Of a DNA stretch of 64,000 bases, positions 60,389-64,000 are shown in pieces. Source of the stretch: Candidatus Siliceabacter maunaloa (GTDB lineage: Bacteria > Actinomycetota > Thermoleophilia > Solirubrobacterales > Solirubrobacteraceae); the NCBI GenBank assembly GCA_024330185.1, contig JANDLV010000002.1, positions 1 through 64,000 on the forward strand, read 5' to 3'. The notes beneath the pieces are model-generated. The model was given only the letters and a program-made list of their open reading frames with translations. It did not search any database and had not been told where the DNA came from. Every line of letters begins with the position of its first letter. Position 1 is the stretch's first letter. The translations under genes and the position numbers were made by a program.

Positions 60389-61138
60389 TCAGCCGCCGGC
60401 CGGGTTGCGCCCGCGCACGTTGCGCAGCGGGCGCACCTCGCCCGAGGGCGGGGTCCGGTGACCCGTGGTCTTTTCGAGCGCCCGCTCCAGGGCGGCGATG
60501 CGCCCCGCGAGGTCGCGCATGGCGTCGGCGACGGGGTCGGGCAGGTGCACCCAGTCGGCGTCTGGGCCCTCGGGCCGCCGGCCCTCGACTCGCACCGCGT
60601 GGCCCGGGTTGCCGACCACGGTGGTGTTGGGCGGCACGTCGTGCAGCACGACGCTGTTGGCCCCCACCTTCGCCCCGTGGCCGACGGTGACCGGACCGAG
60701 GACCTTCGCGCCCGAGCCGATGGTGACGTTGTCCTGCACGGTCGGGTGGCGCTTGCCCGTCGCGAAGCCGGTCCCGCCGAGCGTCACGCCCTGGTAGAGG
60801 GTCACGTCGTCGCCCACCCGGGCGGTCTCGCCGATCACCACGCCGCTGCCGTGGTCGATGAACAGCCCGTCACCGATGCCTGCGGCGGGATGGATCTCGA
60901 TGCCCGTCAGCGCGCGCGAGGCCATGGCGATGGTGCGCGGGACGAGCGGGACGCCGAGGCCACAGAGCCCGTGGGCGACGCGGTGCGCGAGGAGCGCCTG
61001 GACGCCGGGCCAGGTGGCCAGCACCTCGAGCGAGCTGACCCCGCGTGCGGCGGGGTCGCGCTGGTGCGCTGCGGAGACGTCACGGCGGATCTCGCCGGCC
61101 ACGCGGGCCAGGGTGCCTAGGCCGAGCATCGTGGCCAC
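60389..61138 (-). CDS. cysE: serine O-acetyltransferase
   Basis: Makes O-acetylserine for cysteine synthesis. 249 residues. N-terminal helical SATase part (RDPAARGVSSLEVLATWPGVQALL) and the left-handed beta-helix with hexapeptide repeats: IHPAAGIGDGLFIDHGSGVV, GETARVGDDVTLYQGVTLGG, KRHPTVQDNVTIGSGAKVLG. The longer C-terminal tail after the helix (about 70 residues) is unusual. GTG 61138 is supported by CCAGGAG six bases upstream; ATG 61129 is an alternative. Directly downstream of cysK. Confidence 0.93.
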   Translation of the reverse strand: MATMLGLGTLARVAGEIRRDVSAAHQRDPAARGVSSLEVLATWPGVQALLAHRVAHGLCGLGVPLVPRTIAMASRALTGIEIHPAAGIGDGLFIDHGSGVVIGETARVGDDVTLYQGVTLGGTGFATGKRHPTVQDNVTIGSGAKVLGPVTVGHGAKVGANSVVLHDVPPNTTVVGNPGHAVRVEGRRPEGPDADWVHLPDPVADAMRDLAGRIAALERALEKTTGHRTPPSGEVRPLRNVRGRNPAGG

Positions 61139-61202
61139 AAGGTACTCCTGGCGCGGCGGCAGCTCCCCGGGCGATCGGCGGAGCCGGGCCGCCGGCCGGC
61201 CA

Positions 61203-62135
61203 TCAGGCCATCCCGGGCGCGAAGAACGGCGCGCTGACGTAGCGCTCCCCGGAGTCGGGCAGCACGACGACGATCCGCTGGCCGCTGCGCTCGGGCCGCC
61301 GGGCGACCTCCACCGCCGCGTGCAGCGCCGCGCCGCAGGAGAGTCCGGCGAGGACGCCCTCGCGCCGAGCGCAGAGGCGCGCCGTCTCGATGGCCGCGTC
61401 GTCACTCACCGCGATGACCTCGTCGATGACCGAGCGGTCGAGCACCGCCGGGACGAACCCCGCGCCGATGCCCTGGATGCGGTGCGGCCCGGGGGCGCGG
61501 CCACAGAGCACGGCCGAGGCGGCGGGCTCCACGGCCACGACATGGGTGGCCGGGTCGCGCGCCTTGAGCGCGTGGCCCACGCCCGTGACGGTGCCGCCGG
61601 TCCCCACGCCGGCCACGAGCACGTCGACGTGGCCGTCCAGCGCGGCGAGGATCTCCGGCGCGGTGGTCGTGCGGTGCGCATCGGGGTTGGCCGGATTGGA
61701 GAACTGGTCGGGCAGGAAGACGTCGTCGCCCGCGCCCATCCGGCGGGCGGCCTCCATGGCCTCGTTCATCCCGCCCATCGACTCGATGATCTCCACCCGG
61801 GCGCCGTACAGGCGCAGCAACCCGGTGCGCTCGCGGCTCATGCCCTCCGGGAGGGTGATCACCAGGTCGTAGCCCTTGGCCGCGCACACGAAGGCCAGGG
61901 CGATCCCGGTGTTGCCGCTGGTGGCCTCCACGATCGTGGTGCGCCCCGGCTCGATGCGCCCCTCCCGCTCGGCGGCCTCGATCATGGCGATCCCGATGCG
62001 GTCCTTGACGCTGCCCCCGGGGTTGTAGGCCTCGAGCTTGCCGAACAGCCGCGCGCCGGCGTCGGGCGCGAGGCGCGTGAGCTCGACCATCGGCGTGTTG
62101 CCGATGTGCTGGGCGAGGTTTGTGGGGACGGCCAT
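61203..62135 (-). CDS. cysK: cysteine synthase (O-acetylserine sulfhydrylase)
   Basis: 310-residue PLP fold-type II enzyme. Schiff-base Lys in NPGGSVKDRIG, phosphate loop EATSGNTGIALAF, GTGGTVTGVGHAL and C-terminal GLSCGAALHAAVEVA. Uses O-acetylserine from CysE, whose gene follows after 64 bases. ATG 62135 is the family start. Confidence 0.95.
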   Translation of the reverse strand: MAVPTNLAQHIGNTPMVELTRLAPDAGARLFGKLEAYNPGGSVKDRIGIAMIEAAEREGRIEPGRTTIVEATSGNTGIALAFVCAAKGYDLVITLPEGMSRERTGLLRLYGARVEIIESMGGMNEAMEAARRMGAGDDVFLPDQFSNPANPDAHRTTTAPEILAALDGHVDVLVAGVGTGGTVTGVGHALKARDPATHVVAVEPAASAVLCGRAPGPHRIQGIGAGFVPAVLDRSVIDEVIAVSDDAAIETARLCARREGVLAGLSCGAALHAAVEVARRPERSGQRIVVVLPDSGERYVSAPFFAPGMA

Positions 62136-62173
62136 GCGCGGCCAGGGTATCCCCGCCCTCGGTCCTGCGGTGC

Positions 62174-64000
62174 TCACCCCCGCAGCGCGATGGCGGGGAG
62201 GCGCTCGCCGTCGTACACGCGGCACGTGGCCGCTGCGTCCAGGTCGACCTCCGGCCACCACTCGGCCGGGCGCCCGAGGACGAAGCCCTGGCCGTAGGTG
62301 ACCCCGAGGCCCTTGAGCAGGCGCAACTCCTCGAGGTGCTCGATGCCCTCGGCGCACACCTCGGCGCCCGTGCACGAGGCGAAGTGCACGAGCGAGGAGA
62401 CCAGCGCCGCTTTGGCCGGGTCGCGATGGATGTCCTGGATGAGCCCGCGATCGACCTTGATGATGTCCGCCCGCATGCGCATCACCCACTGCAGGCCGGC
62501 GTAGCCGCCGCTGGCGTCGTCCACAGCGATGCGTGCTCCCCGGGCGCGCAGCCGGTCGAGCGCCGCCTGCAGCGCGTCGTGTTCGTTGATGCGCTCCTGC
62601 TCGGTGATCTCGATGACCAGCCCGTCCAGCCGGGCCGGCAGCGCAGCCGCGACCTCGTCGGTCAGCACCGCCGACGGGCTGAGGTTCAACGAGAGGAACG
62701 TCCCGGGCGGGCGGTCGGGCGCCGCCAGGGCCGCCGCGACCGCGGTCGCCTCGAGCGCCGGCCCCAGCCCCAGGCGATGCGCGTGCTCGAACCACCAGGA
62801 GGCCGGCAGGTGCTGGCGCGCGTTGAATCGGGCCAGTGCCTCGTAGCCTGCGACGCCGCCGTCGGCCAGGGCGACGATCGGCTGGAAGTGCGCGGAGACG
62901 TTGGAGCCCGCCTCGATGAGTCCGGCGAACTCCACGCGCTGCTCGCAGGTGACCACGACGACGTGCTCGGGGTCGTAGCGACGCGTGCGGTCGCGGCCGC
63001 AGCCCTTGGCCCAGTAGAGCGCGCCGTCGGCCAGCAGGGCCAGCGACTCGGCGTCGCCGGCGTCCGCGGGCAGGCACGCGACGCCGGCCGAGCACGTCAG
63101 CTCGAAATCCGGCGGCGAGGCGGCGCGGACGGCGTTGCGCACGGCCTCACACACCTCGATTGCGTCGGGGCCGTCGCTGTCGGGCAACAGCAGAGCGAAC
63201 TCGTCGCCTCCCAGCCGCGCCGCGAAGCCGGCTTCGGGTACGACATCGCGGATCGCCGCACCGACGAGGGCGAGGATGCTGTCGCCGAACGGATGCCCGC
63301 GCGCGTCGTTGGCACTCTTGAAGTGGTCGAGATCGACGATGGCAAGCGCCAGCGGACGGTCGTCGGTGCGGGCCCGCTGGATCTGGGTGACCAGCTCCTC
63401 CTGGAAGTGACGGTGGTTGGCCAGGCCGGTGAGCGGGTCGCACAGGACGAGCGCCTCGAGGCGGCGGTTGTCCTCCTCGAGCTGGGCGGCCATCGCGTCG
63501 AAGTCGTGGGCCAGGGCGCCCAGCTCGTCGCGCCGGGTCCACCCCATCCGCGTGTCGAGACGGCCGCCGGCGATGCGCCTCGTGGCCAGGCGCAGCCGGT
63601 ACAGCGGCGCGAAGATGCCTCGATCGAGCACGAGCGCGGTCACGACCGTGAAGCCGAGCAGGAGCGCCCCGAGCCCGAGCAGGAGATGGCGGGTGCGTCG
63701 GTCGACCGCCGCGGCGAAGGGCGCGAAGTCGGCGCTCAGCTCGAGGGTGCCGGCGCCGTCAGCGCCGTCGCCCAGGGGTACCGCGACCCGGGTGATGTCG
63801 ACGCCGCCGTCGCGGCTCGCGGTGTGCGCGGGCCTGCCCGCCACCGTGACGCGGCGCGACAGCGTCGGGTCACCGGGGGCGGTGCCCACGAAGGCGAGCA
63901 CCGATCCCCGCGGGTCTCGCACCGCAGCGCCGTGCAGCCGCTCGTCGACGGCCATGAGCGCCTCCAGGCGGCGCCGCACCCGGTTGGGCTCGCGGGCGTC
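62174..64000 (-). CDS. GGDEF-EAL cyclic-di-GMP protein with HAMP and periplasmic sensor (partial)
   Basis: Open to the right edge; at least 608 residues seen. N-terminal extracytoplasmic sensor, membrane helix (HLLLGLGALLLGFTVVTALVL), HAMP (about 128-172, LYRLRLATRRIAGGRLDTRM), GGDEF domain with intact LGGDEFALLLPD (no RxxD inhibitory site upstream) and EAL domain with YEALARF, LNLSPSAV, EITEQE, DDASGGYAGLQ, IKVDRG, CAEGIEH. Both catalytic motifs look complete. ATG 63979 is probably internal; the true start lies beyond the window. It probably both makes and degrades c-di-GMP under control of an external signal. Confidence 0.9.
   Translation of the reverse strand, partial: DAREPNRVRRRLEALMAVDERLHGAAVRDPRGSVLAFVGTAPGDPTLSRRVTVAGRPAHTASRDGGVDITRVAVPLGDGADGAGTLELSADFAPFAAAVDRRTRHLLLGLGALLLGFTVVTALVLDRGIFAPLYRLRLATRRIAGGRLDTRMGWTRRDELGALAHDFDAMAAQLEEDNRRLEALVLCDPLTGLANHRHFQEELVTQIQRARTDDRPLALAIVDLDHFKSANDARGHPFGDSILALVGAAIRDVVPEAGFAARLGGDEFALLLPDSDGPDAIEVCEAVRNAVRAASPPDFELTCSAGVACLPADAGDAESLALLADGALYWAKGCGRDRTRRYDPEHVVVVTCEQRVEFAGLIEAGSNVSAHFQPIVALADGGVAGYEALARFNARQHLPASWWFEHAHRLGLGPALEATAVAAALAAPDRPPGTFLSLNLSPSAVLTDEVAAALPARLDGLVIEITEQERINEHDALQAALDRLRARGARIAVDDASGGYAGLQWVMRMRADIIKVDRGLIQDIHRDPAKAALVSSLVHFASCTGAEVCAEGIEHLEELRLLKGLGVTYGQGFVLGRPAEWWPEVDLDAAATCRVYDGERLPAIALRG

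Overview
The window is about 64 kb of very GC-rich chromosome. The gene content (classical menaquinone pathway, actinobacterial-type serC, GatCAB, dense GTGA/ATGA-coupled operons, almost no AT-rich DNA) suggests an actinobacterium, most likely a member of the Thermoleophilia/Solirubrobacterales. That placement is an inference from gene content and order; only about 60 bases of 16S rRNA are present. Most of the window is housekeeping and biosynthetic. The accessory signals cluster at 15-21 kb and around 29 kb.

Layout. 1-436: 5' end of a minus-strand 16S rRNA gene and its leader. 437-4010: tyrS (-) and a class A penicillin-binding protein (+). 4007-15213 (-): an 11-kb run of 13 tightly spaced or overlapping genes, xre/cupin regulator, leuC, leuD, cupin, methyltransferase, vapB, vapC, leuB, ilvE, cimA, degT-type aminotransferase, argH, mpg. 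It makes leucine, and isoleucine by the citramalate route, and carries a toxin-antitoxin module in its middle. 15287-20409 (-): an unusual five-gene operon: a Flp-prepilin-leader protein with a polymorphic-toxin-like C-terminus (split by two apparent frameshifts), a candidate immunity protein, two lipoproteins and a NERD-AAA+ ATPase. 20.5-21.2 kb: IS110 transposase remnant. 21233-21888: vapBC (+). 21893-23609 (-): leuA with a leucine-rich leader peptide. 23648-24487 (+): ParB-like-fold protein. 24522-28877 (-): sugar ABC transporter beside a decayed GH13 alpha-glucosidase gene (to about 29.66 kb). 29739-33466 (-): ilvC-serC-serA. 33641-35416 (+): BluB-CobT fusion. 35455-46934: menaquinone genes (menE, menB, menA, menC, menH, menD, menF) with a GH3 protein and a repeat coiled-coil protein. 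47031-49270 (-): ilvB-ilvN. 49344-58644 (-): small unknowns, a methyltransferase, gatB, gatA, gatC, a membrane protein, folD and pcrA. 58812-60314 (+): a secreted CAP-domain protein and a queuosine-salvage-like protein. 60389-64000 (-): cysE, cysK and a GGDEF-EAL protein running off the right edge.

How it fits together. LeuA, LeuB, LeuC, LeuD, CimA, IlvB, IlvN, IlvC and IlvE cover most branched-chain amino acid synthesis (dihydroxyacid dehydratase is not in the window). The leuA leader peptide offers a leucine-sensing switch. SerC and SerA feed serine to CysE and CysK. The men genes cover chorismate to demethylmenaquinone except MenI; two methyltransferases, one fused to MenD, could supply the last step. 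The best candidates for something undescribed are the pilin-leader toxin / NERD-AAA+ operon, a family of long-hairpin intergenic repeats ending in AGTGG...CCACT (three copies), the MenD-methyltransferase fusion, and the leucine leader whose leucine codons are complementary to the leuA Shine-Dalgarno sequence.
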